From: Halomonas litopenaei
GTDB taxonomy: Bacteria; Pseudomonadota; Gammaproteobacteria; Pseudomonadales; Halomonadaceae
Length of the DNA stretch: 64,000 nt
Direction of reading: 5' to 3'
Assembly (NCBI RefSeq): GCF_003045775.1
Contig: NZ_PXNS01000016.1
Location: 1 to 64,000, forward strand
Every line of letters starts with the position of its first letter. Position 1 is the first letter of the stretch. The translations under genes and the position numbers were made by a program. A model generated the notes under the pieces. The model was not told the origin of the DNA. It was given only the letters and a program-made list of their open reading frames with translations, and made no database searches. Shown piece by piece: positions 25,876 through 34,168 of this stretch.

Positions 25876-26190
25876 ATGGAATTTGTCGAAATCGAGCTAA
25901 CCCAAGGCAATATCAACAACAATCACCTTTACCTCTCGTCGGTGGTCGAGTTTTTCCCGCCAGATTCGATTGGAGGCAGCAACGACAGCAGCCTCGCACC
26001 GAGGATTCTCGAAGTTCACAGCGGCATCACGTCTCCAGTTCGCACAGACATCGTAGGCGATAAGAAAATATTTCGCCGTCGGGCTTGGGTAGGTGAGTTT
26101 TTCGAGGTTCATAATTTGGCGGCAGGGGGTCGGGTTGTAATCGAGAAAACGGGTACTGATCGCTATCACGTGTACCCAAAGCGGACCTAA
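25876..26190 (+). CDS. Small EcoRII-N/B3-like DNA-binding domain protein
   Basis: A 104-residue protein: NINNNHLYLSSVVEFFPPDS ... IGGSN ... TDIVGDKKIFRRRAWVGEFF ... GRVVIEKTGTDRYHVYP. The run NHLYL, FFPxDxIGG, TDI, RRRxWVxxFF and a final beta-strand pair is the pattern of the B3-like effector domain found at the N-terminus of EcoRII and fused to some methyltransferases. Here it stands alone. ATG 25876 is preceded by AGAAGGAAG. It may bind methylated or unmethylated target DNA next to the type I system. The family call comes from pattern memory and is moderately sure. Confidence 0.65.
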   Translation: MEFVEIELTQGNINNNHLYLSSVVEFFPPDSIGGSNDSSLAPRILEVHSGITSPVRTDIVGDKKIFRRRAWVGEFFEVHNLAAGGRVVIEKTGTDRYHVYPKRT

Positions 26191-26510
26191 CCTTTTAATA
26201 AGTCGCTATAGTACGCGGCCGATAGCCGTCGTTTGGCCGTCATGTAGCCCGCTAACGACCCTAGGCAGCCGTGCTTCCACTGACTCCCACCTCGCCGGGT
26301 CCGCGTGCGCACATCGGCTGGCTCTCCAGCGCCCTCCCTTCCTTGTACGTTTTTGCTTCAAGCACGACGACCAGGACTGGGCGCGCCGCACCGAAGAAGA
26401 AACCGTACGTGAAATCTTTGTATCGCGTATCCAGCGCAGCGCCGCGGAACGGATGACGCTCTAAGCCGGCCTCAAGTGCTACCTCGCCGATGTTACCCCT
26501 ACCAAGAAGT
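26191..26510. other. 320-bp stretch without a gene before the IS relic
   Basis: A minus-strand open frame crosses here (about 26206-26647) but its 5' part lies inside the IS relic, so it is not credible as a gene. Nothing else seen. Confidence 0.4.
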
Positions 26511-27247
26511 GGCTCTTCGTAGTTGGATGTGAAATTCGCCCCCTGAGCTGGGGCAGGATAAGGCCTCCACGACAAGGGGAGGCATTGCATGGACGGTACG
26601 CAGATTCTGCCCCTTGGCCTGGGGCTTGAAGGACCACGAGAGCTCAAGAATCAGCAACTCGATATGAAGGTGTCGCCCCACCGCCCAGGTGACCGTGGAT
26701 TGGTTCCATATCGTACGGACGTTTACCAAAGCTCTGGATGAGGTTCGCAAGAAGGAACGCCAAGACAAGGGGCATCCCAAATCACTGCGCTGGGCATTGC
26801 TGAAGAACCTGGAAAACGAGAACGTGACGCCTAAGCAGCTGGCAGCGTTCCAGGGACTGGTGGCCAACCCGGGGGCCACTGCCGACGCCAATGTGATAAA
26901 GGAGAAGCTTCGCTGGATTCAGAAGGCGTCGACGCCGCGCGGAGCCCGTTGGCGCATTACGAACTATCTCAAGATCATTAAGGCGGCCGGCAGTGATCAG
27001 CCGCTGCTCAAACCGATGGCGAAAGCGTTGTCGACACTCAAGCGACATGCTGAACAACTGATGAGGCGTTGGACGCGAGGCTGAGCAACGCCCGGCTGGA
27101 AGGTATGAACGGACTGTTTCGGACTGCCAGGTCAGGTGCACGTGGATACCGGAACGGGGCTAATTTCATCGCCATGATCTACCTGATCGGCAGCCCTGTG
27201 TGGCGCATGCTGGATCAGGTCAAATCCACACGAAGTGACGAAGAATC
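26511..27247 (+). mobile_element. ISL3-family insertion sequence relic
   Basis: The left end reads GGCTCTTCGTAGTTGGATGT and the right end, reverse-complemented, GATTCTTCGTCACTTCGTGT; they share the GxxTCTTCGT start typical of ISL3-family termini. The enclosed transposase is truncated and frameshifted. At about 740 bp it is roughly half an intact ISL3 element. Its right end lies directly against the 3' end of a frameshifted ParE-like toxin gene. Confidence 0.65.
26589..27240 (+). pseudogene. ISL3-family transposase remnant
   Basis: A short N-terminal piece (MDGTQILPLGLGLEGP, ELKNQQLDMKV) starts at ATG 26589. The zinc-finger and the first part of the DDE core are deleted; the sequence resumes at about 26690 as VDWFHIVRTFTKALDEVRKK ... 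LKPMAKALSTLKRHAEQL. Around 27075 the frame shifts, and the conserved C-terminus continues as LSNARLEGMNGLFRTARSGA, ARGYRNGANFIAMIYLIGSP. Two lesions make it inactive. Confidence 0.8.
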
Positions 27248-27250
27248 TTT

Positions 27251-27528
27251 TTATCCCAGTGAAGGCGGCCACTGGCGAGCTGTGTGCACTACACCCAGTA
27301 TCCGCACCTGCATCCCCACAACGTCATAGAGCAACATATAGCTGGGGTGAACAACCAGCTCGCGGAGCACCGCCAGGCAGTCCGCTGCCAGGGGGCCTGC
27401 CAGCTGTGCCGCCTTCTCTGAAAACAGTTCATACAACTTAAGGCTGCCAGCGGATTCTCTGGCGCTATGTAATCGTAAATGTCGTCACGATCCTGCATCG
27501 CCTCTGGCGTCCAGACCAGCTCCATCAA
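27251..27528 (-). pseudogene. ParE/RelE-type toxin, frameshifted
   Basis: The start (MELVWTPEAMQDRDDIYDYI, then PENPLAAL) is a ParE-family N-terminus. Near 27440 a one-base indel moves the frame; the rest is legible in another frame as YELFSEKAAQLAGPL ... LVVHPSYMLLYDVVG ... VHTARQWP, the standard ParE C-terminus. The gene overlaps the antitoxin gene by 4 nt in the normal antitoxin-toxin order. The toxin is presumably inactive, leaving the antitoxin without a partner. Confidence 0.85.
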
Positions 27529-27812
27529 TTCGGCTTCGCCAGACGAGCACGGGTAGACGCACGACGGGCAGCAAACCTGGCTTCCACATCGGCGGCAGGT
27601 ATTAGATTGCCAGCTTCTGCCGAGGCTCGTGATTGCTCCGCCTTGGACATCAGCCAGGCATCATAGTCCTGCGCTTCCTGCTGCTGGGCTACATAGTTGC
27701 GCATAAAGTCGCGTAGGAGCTGTGCCCCGGTCCGATCGTGGGCCTTGGCTGCACTGGCAAATTCTGCTTTCAGGCCCTCATCGACCCGAAAGGTGAAGGT
27801 AGCATCGCTCAT
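27525..27812 (-). CDS. Ribbon-helix-helix antitoxin partner of ParE-like toxin
   Basis: A 95-residue protein beginning MSDATFTFRVDEGLKAEFAS, a ribbon-helix-helix N-terminus (beta strand then two helices) of the RelB/ParD type that binds its own operator. The C-terminal half (AADVEARFAARRASTRARLA) is the usual disordered toxin-wrapping tail. Start ATG 27812 is preferred over one five codons upstream because the domain begins there. Its stop overlaps the toxin start by 4 nt. It is intact while the toxin is broken. Confidence 0.8.
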   Translation of the reverse strand: MSDATFTFRVDEGLKAEFASAAKAHDRTGAQLLRDFMRNYVAQQQEAQDYDAWLMSKAEQSRASAEAGNLIPAADVEARFAARRASTRARLAKPN

Positions 27813-28005
27813 GACACACATCCTCATGTGTTACACGGTGACCACGGGATAGCACGGGAAGTATGCCATGCATCCACTCGCATCTTCCCTGAACAGGTAC
27901 ACCACCGGTACTGAATCGCACCGACTATTCGAGACACACGTCAGGCTCTGGATATCACGCTGTTTTTGCTCAATGGTAGATAGACCATCGTTTGTGCGGT
28001 GAGGG

Positions 28006-28194
28006 CGCATCCCCAACGGCGCCTGGTGTCTGGTCCGCGCCAATCCTGGTGACACACGGCAAGGCAAGATCGTTGTGGTGCAGCATCGCGCCATTGAGGG
28101 CCCGGACCACGGCGGCAGCTTCACGATCAAGCTGTATCAGAGCGAGAAGGTCGGGGACCTGACTGGCATCGGAAAATTCCTCTTCGTGCTGTGA
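28006..28194 (+). pseudogene. S24-like peptidase/helicase tail fragment
   Basis: A 62-codon frame with RIPNGAWCLVRANPGDTRQG and KIVVVQHRAIEGPDHGGSFT. This matches the S24-like tail seen at the C-terminus of some DUF3427 helicases and related defence proteins. No start codon, nucleophile Ser or upstream part remains, so it is a truncated end of a lost gene. Confidence 0.5.
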
Positions 28195-28301
28195 GCTAGT
28201 CGCCAGCCGGATGGTCGCCTTTGTTGGTGCTGGCTGGATAGCGAGCGGCAGAGCAGGCATGCTCAGCGCTATCCGATACCGCAGAACCAGGTGGCCCCCA
28301 G

Positions 28302-28658
28302 ATGTCAGACCCGTTCAAGCAGCTTCGTGACGCTATGGACCAGTTCGCCACCGAGCGCGACTGGGATCAGTTCCACTCGCCCAAGAACCTGGCCATGGCG
28401 CTGACGGTGGAGGCCGCTGAACTGCAGGAGTGCTTTCAATGGCTGACCGAGGCGCAGTCCAGGGAGCTGGATGAGCAGCAACTGGCCGCCGTGCGCGATG
28501 AAATCGCCGATGTTCAGCTCTATCTGCTCCGGCTGGCAGGCAAGCTGGACGTGGATATCGAAGCGGCGTGCCGGGCAAAGATGGAGAAGAATGCTGAGAA
28601 ATATCCCGCAGATAAGGTAAAGGGGAGTGCGAAAAAGTACACGCACTATCAGGATTGA
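28302..28658 (+). CDS. MazG-like nucleotide pyrophosphohydrolase
   Basis: A 118-residue all-alpha NTP pyrophosphohydrolase of the dCTPase/MazG-like type, which removes aberrant or surplus nucleoside triphosphates. The catalytic pattern EAAELQECFQW (E-x2-E at about 38) and RDEIADVQLYLLRL (E-x2-D at about 68) is complete, followed by KMEKNAEKYP, the usual C-terminal signature with Lys/Asn contacts. It stands alone at the right end of the accessory region. The frame is intact. Cells use such enzymes as house-cleaning or nucleotide-depleting defence factors; which applies here is not known. Confidence 0.92.
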   Translation: MSDPFKQLRDAMDQFATERDWDQFHSPKNLAMALTVEAAELQECFQWLTEAQSRELDEQQLAAVRDEIADVQLYLLRLAGKLDVDIEAACRAKMEKNAEKYPADKVKGSAKKYTHYQD

Positions 28659-28909
28659 CATGCTGTGTGGCCGTTTCGTTCTCTGCAGCGGACTTCTCAG
28701 CCTGGCCTCGTCTCTCAAGCTTCCTCCGACTGATTTTGGCCTCAAGCAGTGCCAGAGACTCGGCTTAGGTTTAAATTATCTGCTAAAAGCGGTCTTTTAT
28801 TCCGATTTCAGAGTGATAAATAAACCAGCTGCCGCACAAGATCCCGTGTGACACCGTTGTGACGCCGGCCGGATGGCCGGCGTTTGCTGGGCGAAGCGTG
28901 GCACTCGGA

Positions 28910-29323
28910 TCAGTGACCGCGAGTCAGGCGTGTGGCCAGCCACCAGCCCAGTAGCATCGTCAGCAGAAAACCCGCCAATGGCAGACTCATGGCGCTGCTG
29001 GAGACGATGGCAGGCCCGGGGCAGTAACCACTCAGGCCCCAGCCAACACCGAACAGGGCCGCGCCGAGCAGCAGGCGGCCATCGATATCGCGACGCCTGG
29101 GCAGTTGGAAGCGCTCGCCCAGCAGGGGAGTGCCACGCCGCCAGACGAGGCGATAACCGATGAAGGTGGTGATGACGGCACCGCCAAGTACAAAGATCAG
29201 TGTGGGGTCCCAGTCACCGGCCACGTCGAGAAAGCCGACGACACGCGCGGGATCGGTCATGCCGCTGAGTGTCAGCCCGAGGCTGAAGACCAGGCCGGTG
29301 ATGAAGCCGATGATCGCTTTCAT
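28910..29323 (-). CDS. YeeE/YedE-type membrane protein, second half (DUF6691)
   Basis: A 137-residue membrane protein with four hydrophobic segments; starts MKAIIGFITGLVFSLGLTLS and contains the conserved SGYCPGPA loop with the cysteine typical of the YeeE/YedE (thiosulfate/sulfur-compound) family. It overlaps the upstream half-transporter by 4 nt. The pair together equals one full YeeE. Likely imports a sulfur compound; substrate is inferred from family. Confidence 0.88.
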   Translation of the reverse strand: MKAIIGFITGLVFSLGLTLSGMTDPARVVGFLDVAGDWDPTLIFVLGGAVITTFIGYRLVWRRGTPLLGERFQLPRRRDIDGRLLLGAALFGVGWGLSGYCPGPAIVSSSAMSLPLAGFLLTMLLGWWLATRLTRGH

Positions 29324-29778
29324 GGTGACGCTCCCAGCAGGTGTTGGCTCACGAAGACCGTCAGCATGGCGACGGCCACGAACACCACAGTGGCCACCAG
29401 CGAGCGGGGTGAAAGACGAGCGATACCGCAGACGCCGTGGCCACTGGTACAGCCGCCCCCGATACCGGTTCCCACGCCTACCAGCAGGCCTGCGAACATC
29501 ATGCTCAGACCCCCGCTGGTGGGTTTGCCGATCAGCGCATCTGAGCGCTCGGCCACATTGCCCCAGTCAAGATTGAACAGCACAAGGAGCAGCGGGCCGC
29601 TGATCAACCCGAGCACGAAGGCAATACGCCAGCGGTGGTCCGGGCCTGATTCCAGAAGCGCTCCCCGCGTGATGCCACTGATACCCGCGATACGTCCCAG
29701 AAAGGCCATCAGCATCACTGCCGAGAGGCCGATCAGGACGCCGCCGGCGAGTCCTTTCATGCTGCTCATGATGTCCAT
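29320..29778 (-). CDS. YeeE/YedE-type membrane protein, first half
   Basis: A 152-residue membrane protein. The GTGIGGGCTSGHGVCGIARL loop is the cysteine-bearing signature of the YeeE/YedE family, and segments before and after it are hydrophobic. ATG 29778 is chosen since AGGGAGG precedes it; upstream in-frame codons are polar and not membrane-like. It forms an operon with the DUF6691 gene (4-nt overlap) and is divergent from a LysR gene, which probably controls it. Confidence 0.88.
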   Translation of the reverse strand: MDIMSSMKGLAGGVLIGLSAVMLMAFLGRIAGISGITRGALLESGPDHRWRIAFVLGLISGPLLLVLFNLDWGNVAERSDALIGKPTSGGLSMMFAGLLVGVGTGIGGGCTSGHGVCGIARLSPRSLVATVVFVAVAMLTVFVSQHLLGASP

Positions 29779-29961
29779 GTCATTCGTCCTCCCTTTCGGC
29801 CATCCAGCGTTGCGACGATGATATGCTCGTGCCCGACCATCGCCAACCGTCATCGCCAGGCAACTTCGCCCATCGACTGCCGAGTCTACTGGTCAGGTGA
29901 TTGGCCGGCCGGCTGACCTGTGGGGCACGCGACAGGGGCGCCGAGGATTCGCAGGAGCACC

Positions 29962-30876
29962 ATGAACGAACTGACTCAACGCCTGCGCACCTTTCTCAAG
30001 GTGGCGGAGCACCAGAGCTTCAATGTGGCGGCGCGGGAGCTGGATATCGCCAGTTCCACGGCGACGCGTCATGTCAATCATCTGGAGCGCCAGCTGGGCG
30101 AGCCGCTGTTGGTGCGCACCACTCGCCATGTGCGGCTGTCGCCCGCTGGAGAGCGAGCGCTGATCCGCTTTCGCGCCATTCTGGCCGAGGTGGAACAACT
30201 GGAGGATGAGCTCGAGACGCTGAGTGAGCGCGTCGCGGGGCCGCTGCGTATCTCGGTGCCGTGGCGCTATTCACGCCTCTATCTGGCGCCGCTGGTGAGC
30301 GAGTTCATGCAGCGCTATCCCGAGGTGGCGCTGGATATCGTCAGCAGCGACCAGCGTGTGGATCTGATCGAGGACCACTTCGACGTGGCCCTGCGCATCG
30401 GTCACCTGGAAGATTCGAGCCTGATCGCGCGGCACATCAGTGATCAGCGCTTCGTGCTGGCCGCCGCGCCGTCTTACCTCGCGGCCCAGCCCCCCATTCA
30501 TCGGCCGGAAGACCTGGAGCAGCACCGTCTGCTGACCTTCAGCTATACCACCGCCAATCATCACTGGCGGCTGGTGCAAGGGGATCGGGAGCATCGTATC
30601 TCGGTGCGGGCCCGCGCGTTGCGCACCAACAATGCCGACATTCTCACCCAGGCGGCGCTGGGCGCCGCCGGCGTCGTGGTACAACCGCTCTGGGCCATAC
30701 GGGAAGAGCTGGCAAGCGGCCGCTTGATGCCGGTGCTGGAGGACTATCAGGTCACCTCATCGGATTTCGATACCGGTATCCATGTCGTCTACGCGCGCGA
30801 GAATCAGCATAACCCGCGCGTGCGCGCCTGGATCGACTTCTTGCTGGCCCGCCGCGAGCGGCTGTCCTGTCACTAG
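29962..30876 (+). CDS. LysR-family transcriptional regulator
   Basis: A 304-residue regulator. The winged HTH is at residues 1-60 (LRTFLKVAEHQSFNVAAREL ... SSTATRHVNHLERQLG), the linker helix follows, and the C-terminal periplasmic-binding-like effector domain begins at about 90 (GPLRISVPWRYSRLYLAPLV). ATG 29962 has AGGAG just upstream. The position divergent from the YeeE pair, 183 nt away, suggests control of that operon; a ligand cannot be named. 304 residues is normal for the family. Confidence 0.93.
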   Translation: MNELTQRLRTFLKVAEHQSFNVAARELDIASSTATRHVNHLERQLGEPLLVRTTRHVRLSPAGERALIRFRAILAEVEQLEDELETLSERVAGPLRISVPWRYSRLYLAPLVSEFMQRYPEVALDIVSSDQRVDLIEDHFDVALRIGHLEDSSLIARHISDQRFVLAAAPSYLAAQPPIHRPEDLEQHRLLTFSYTTANHHWRLVQGDREHRISVRARALRTNNADILTQAALGAAGVVVQPLWAIREELASGRLMPVLEDYQVTSSDFDTGIHVVYARENQHNPRVRAWIDFLLARRERLSCH

Positions 30877-31014
30877 CCAGGCGTGAGCGCTGTTCGCCGT
30901 CCACATACACGAAGGGACCGATCTAAAGGGAGATCGAGCCCTGTGCGCACGTCGCGACTGCTTGGACGATACTCATCAGGCGGTGTTTATCAGATGGTGC
31001 TCATCTGAGAGTCC

Positions 31015-31764
31015 TCAGTAGAGGATATCGCTGCGGATGATGTACTTGGCTCCGTCGCGGATCGGCTCGCTGGCGTGCACGCAGTGCTGCGGGTGCGAGC
31101 CGTGCGGGAAGCACAGTACGCCACCCTTGGGCGTGGAGACCGAGACCGTCTGGATATCGTCCCGCGACTGAGCCGGCTTGTCGGGATCACGGCGGCTGAC
31201 CAGAAACTCGGTGCGTCCGCCAGTGTAGCCATCGCTTAAGAAGATAAGAAAGGTGTACTGGCTCATCAGGCCCGGATAGGCGTCCTGGACGACCTCGCCA
31301 TTGATGACGCGACTGCCCGGCCAGGCGCCATCGGTGTGCGGTTTGAAGAAGTCGCCGGCCTCGTAGCGATAGACACGAAAGCGCGCATTGATGCCTTTGG
31401 CTCCCTCGCCCTGGATCTGCTCGGTGACCCGCGGCGCCGAGCGCTGCCAGATGACCTGATCGACCGCTTCACTGACGATCCAGTTGACGTTGTGATTGTG
31501 GCGTACCGAGCGCGGCAGGGAGACGGGCGCATCTTCCTCGAAGCCCATGTCCTCCAGAACGGCAACGAAGTTGTCGGCCTCGGCAGGTGTCAGCACATTG
31601 AGCAGCTGGAAGGCGCCGGGGACACCCTCGACCTCCTGACGGACAACCTCAGGCGTCGCGTCGGTTTCGAAGAGGTCAGACACGTCGCCGTTGTCCGTCC
31701 AGATGGGCAGGGGCGTGGGGGAGAAGCCGCGTTCGTGGCTGACGACATGGAATGACAAGCTCAT
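31015..31764 (-). CDS. Prolyl 4-hydroxylase-type Fe(II)/2-oxoglutarate dioxygenase
   Basis: A 249-residue enzyme. The iron site is H143-x-D145 (KPHTDGAW) and H230 (HCVHASEPI), with K240 or R244 placed to hold 2-oxoglutarate; GGRTEFLVS and the ending YIIRSDILY are typical. It probably hydroxylates a protein or small molecule in the cytoplasm. ATG 31764 follows AGGAG; an in-frame ATG seven codons earlier lacks one. The next minus-strand gene is also an Fe-oxygenase-type protein about 190 nt upstream. Confidence 0.9.
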   Translation of the reverse strand: MSLSFHVVSHERGFSPTPLPIWTDNGDVSDLFETDATPEVVRQEVEGVPGAFQLLNVLTPAEADNFVAVLEDMGFEEDAPVSLPRSVRHNHNVNWIVSEAVDQVIWQRSAPRVTEQIQGEGAKGINARFRVYRYEAGDFFKPHTDGAWPGSRVINGEVVQDAYPGLMSQYTFLIFLSDGYTGGRTEFLVSRRDPDKPAQSRDDIQTVSVSTPKGGVLCFPHGSHPQHCVHASEPIRDGAKYIIRSDILY

Positions 31765-31956
31765 GGCAAAGCTCCTGAATGACAAAGAATGTGAGACGAA
31801 AACGTGGGGACAGCGATGCCTGCCGGGAGGAAGGCCTGGATGACCGTCAACTGGCGGTGAGTGCCGGTACCGAGGAGAAATAGTCAGCTACCTGGATGGG
31901 CCCGGTATCCGCCATGTTGCCCTTGGCGCTCAGCCGCTACCAACGGCCGCTGCACC

Positions 31957-32745
31957 TCAGTCGGGATAGCGGACCAATACCCGCGTCTCCAGGCTGGTGC
32001 GTGTGGGCGCATCTTCGGGCGTGTCGAGCAGCTCGGCCGCGGTATGCGCGACCGGTGGCTTGCCGGCGCTGTCGAAGGCATTGAAGACGATGGCTTCGTC
32101 GGGGCGCATATGTGAGACGAAGTACCAGCGGTGATCCGGATTATGGACGAGGCCCTGGATCTGGCCGCAGCGATCTGGATAGAGGATGTCGATGTTGACC
32201 CAGTCCTCGTGGTGCACGCTTTGGGTATCGGCGAATGCCAGCGGGTCACGCGCGACGGCCTGCTCGACGGGCTGCCAGACATTGACGATGCCGTAGTGGC
32301 CGCTCAGCCAATGCTCCGCCTGCTCGGGCGGCAGCAGATCGCGCACGCGCTGCGGGCCAGAGCGTGGCGAGTAGTCGACATGCACATGCTGCGCCGGCAC
32401 GCGTTCACCTTCGAAGCCGCGCAGGGTGTGGTCGAACACATGCACTTCACTGACACCGAGCTGCTGCTTGAGCAACACCTCGATGGCTGGCGTGTGCAGG
32501 CGGTCGCGCGCCTTGGCGTCGCGTACATCCACGGCAAGCTCGGGCGTATCGAGAAACAGCAGGCCCTGGGACGCGAAGCTTGGCTGAGTAGCGCGCAGAT
32601 CCTGCAAGCTGACGCTTTGGCGATCATGCTTCGGCTCAATGCGCCGACCGGTCTCGCCGTCCGGGTCCACCTTGATCTGCAGACCTTCCGGGCGATCGAG
32701 CTGATAATTGACGAACGCCAAGCGGGTAAGGATGGGCGCTGACAT
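31957..32745 (-). CDS. CmcJ/AsaB-type hydroxylase-like protein
   Basis: A 262-residue protein with the features of the CmcJ/NvfI/AsaB hydroxylase-desaturase family, best known from fungal and actinobacterial secondary metabolism: AQHVHVDYSPRSGPQRV (H122-x-D124), YGIVNVWQPV, NPDHRWYFVSHMRPDEAIVF, and a final His in PPVAHTA (H234). These fit an Fe(II)/2-oxoglutarate site. ATG 32745 has AAGGAGGT in front. It is in the same orientation as the P4H-like gene downstream, so they may share a pathway. The substrate is unknown. Confidence 0.8.
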   Translation of the reverse strand: MSAPILTRLAFVNYQLDRPEGLQIKVDPDGETGRRIEPKHDRQSVSLQDLRATQPSFASQGLLFLDTPELAVDVRDAKARDRLHTPAIEVLLKQQLGVSEVHVFDHTLRGFEGERVPAQHVHVDYSPRSGPQRVRDLLPPEQAEHWLSGHYGIVNVWQPVEQAVARDPLAFADTQSVHHEDWVNIDILYPDRCGQIQGLVHNPDHRWYFVSHMRPDEAIVFNAFDSAGKPPVAHTAAELLDTPEDAPTRTSLETRVLVRYPD

Positions 32746-33184
32746 GATCGAGACCTCCTTCACGATGAGTCGTCAGAGGATGAGCACTGACATGCACTTG
32801 GGCCGGCCGCCTGTGCTGTGGCGAGTCCAACAGGCTGGTTCGCGAGCTTAGTGCATTGGTGCAGACACAAAAAAGGCGCCTGTCTGCAATTTGTTATTGC
32901 ACGAATGGCAATAATCAACGGCTGACAACTGTCCGTGGCTTCCGCATGTTGTCTCCGTCTCCGTCCTCATCCCGATGCCCAGAAGCCGCTAAGTAACTGA
33001 TAAACAACGGCTGGGAGAGCCGCCAAGAGCAAGGCTGACGTCATATACAGTTGGCATTCGGCGTGTTGATGTAGATAAGGGCCGGCTTGTATAGTCGTGA
33101 TGCTATTGCAAAGACGTCATCCAGTCGCATCTGTCAGATAATGCGATGGGTGAGCGTGATATTCATCGTGCCAAGGGAATGGTC
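32746..33184. other. 439-bp divergent promoter region
   Basis: Separates the CmcJ-like gene (minus) and the lipoprotein gene (plus). No gene seen; it must hold both promoters. No operator stood out. Confidence 0.5.
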
Positions 33185-33982
33185 ATGAAAGATAAGCGTG
33201 TGCCTGTAACTCCAGTGTTTTATCGCGGTGCGTCAGCGGCTCTGTGTGTCGTCGTTCTAAACGGCTGTACCGGTATGGCCGAGACGGGCCCTGCAGCCGA
33301 CGTGCCCGGACAGCCAGAAAGCACCAAGACCAATGTGCTGGAGGCAGGAGCCAGTGCATTGCAGACCGATGCACCGACGGATCAGCTCAATATATATCTT
33401 GTTGGCTTCCATCCCATGAAAGATGAGCCAAGCCATCAATTCGAAGCGCATCATTTCTGCCAGCAGGTCAATGAAGACTTCATGCAGTGTGCGCTTTACG
33501 ATGGAAATACCGCGGATGCCCACCTCACCGGGGTGGAATACATCATATCCGAAAGCGTTTTTGAGAGCCTGCCTGAAGAAGAGAAGCAATATTGGCATCC
33601 CCATAACGGCGAGATTCTGTCTGGCCAATTGGTCGCTCCCAACCTGCCTGAAGCCGCTGATCATGAGCTGATGCAATCCAAGATGAACAGCTATGGCAAG
33701 ACGTGGCATACATGGAGCAGTTCACACAGCGATGAAGAAGACCAGGCGTTGCCACTGGGTAAGCCCGAGCTGGCTTGGTCCTTTAATCGTACCGGAGAGC
33801 CGCAGCCAGGCCTGGTCGAAGATCGAGACCAACGTATGGGGATCGACACAGAGGAGCGGCGTCAGGCCCGGCAAGATCTGGTGCCGCTGGCCAATCCCCA
33901 GTCGGGTGTTGATGTGTTGAAAGGACAGTTTCCCAGGTCAACCCAGCCCATTCCCGGTGTGGAAGCCAAGTCCAGCGAGTGA
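33185..33982 (+). CDS. OBAP/DUF1264-like lipoprotein
   Basis: A 265-residue protein with a lipoprotein signal (lipobox LNGC) and a mature domain like the oil-body-associated protein family: HHFCQQVNEDFMQCALYDGN, LTGVEYIISESVFESLP, EEKQYWHPHNGEILSGQLVA, KTWHTW. OBAP proteins are common in plants, fungi and some bacteria; their biochemical role is not settled. ATG 33185 is preferred (AAGGGA at 7 nt) over the ATG two codons upstream. It should be anchored in the outer membrane or inner-membrane periplasmic face. No partner gene. Confidence 0.82.
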   Translation: MKDKRVPVTPVFYRGASAALCVVVLNGCTGMAETGPAADVPGQPESTKTNVLEAGASALQTDAPTDQLNIYLVGFHPMKDEPSHQFEAHHFCQQVNEDFMQCALYDGNTADAHLTGVEYIISESVFESLPEEEKQYWHPHNGEILSGQLVAPNLPEAADHELMQSKMNSYGKTWHTWSSSHSDEEDQALPLGKPELAWSFNRTGEPQPGLVEDRDQRMGIDTEERRQARQDLVPLANPQSGVDVLKGQFPRSTQPIPGVEAKSSE

Positions 33983-34168
33983 TGTTCACCGCCTTATCGG
34001 TCGGCTGCGCTGATGTTTCGCGCGGCGCTGACCATCCTCTTGGTCTCGGTTTAACTACCGGGTTGACGCATGCCGCGCTACAAACGCGACAGATGGCCCA
34101 CAGTTGGTTGTCGCGTCGTGTTGTTGCCTTGGCGGGGCTCGGAGGAGGGGGCGTCGCGTGGCAGAGGT

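Noticed and set aside
28660..28848. Frame starting MLCGRFVLCSGLL, considered as a YedK N-terminus
   Set aside because: Only about ten residues resemble SRAP proteins, and the catalytic Cys would not be at position 2; too weak to annotate.
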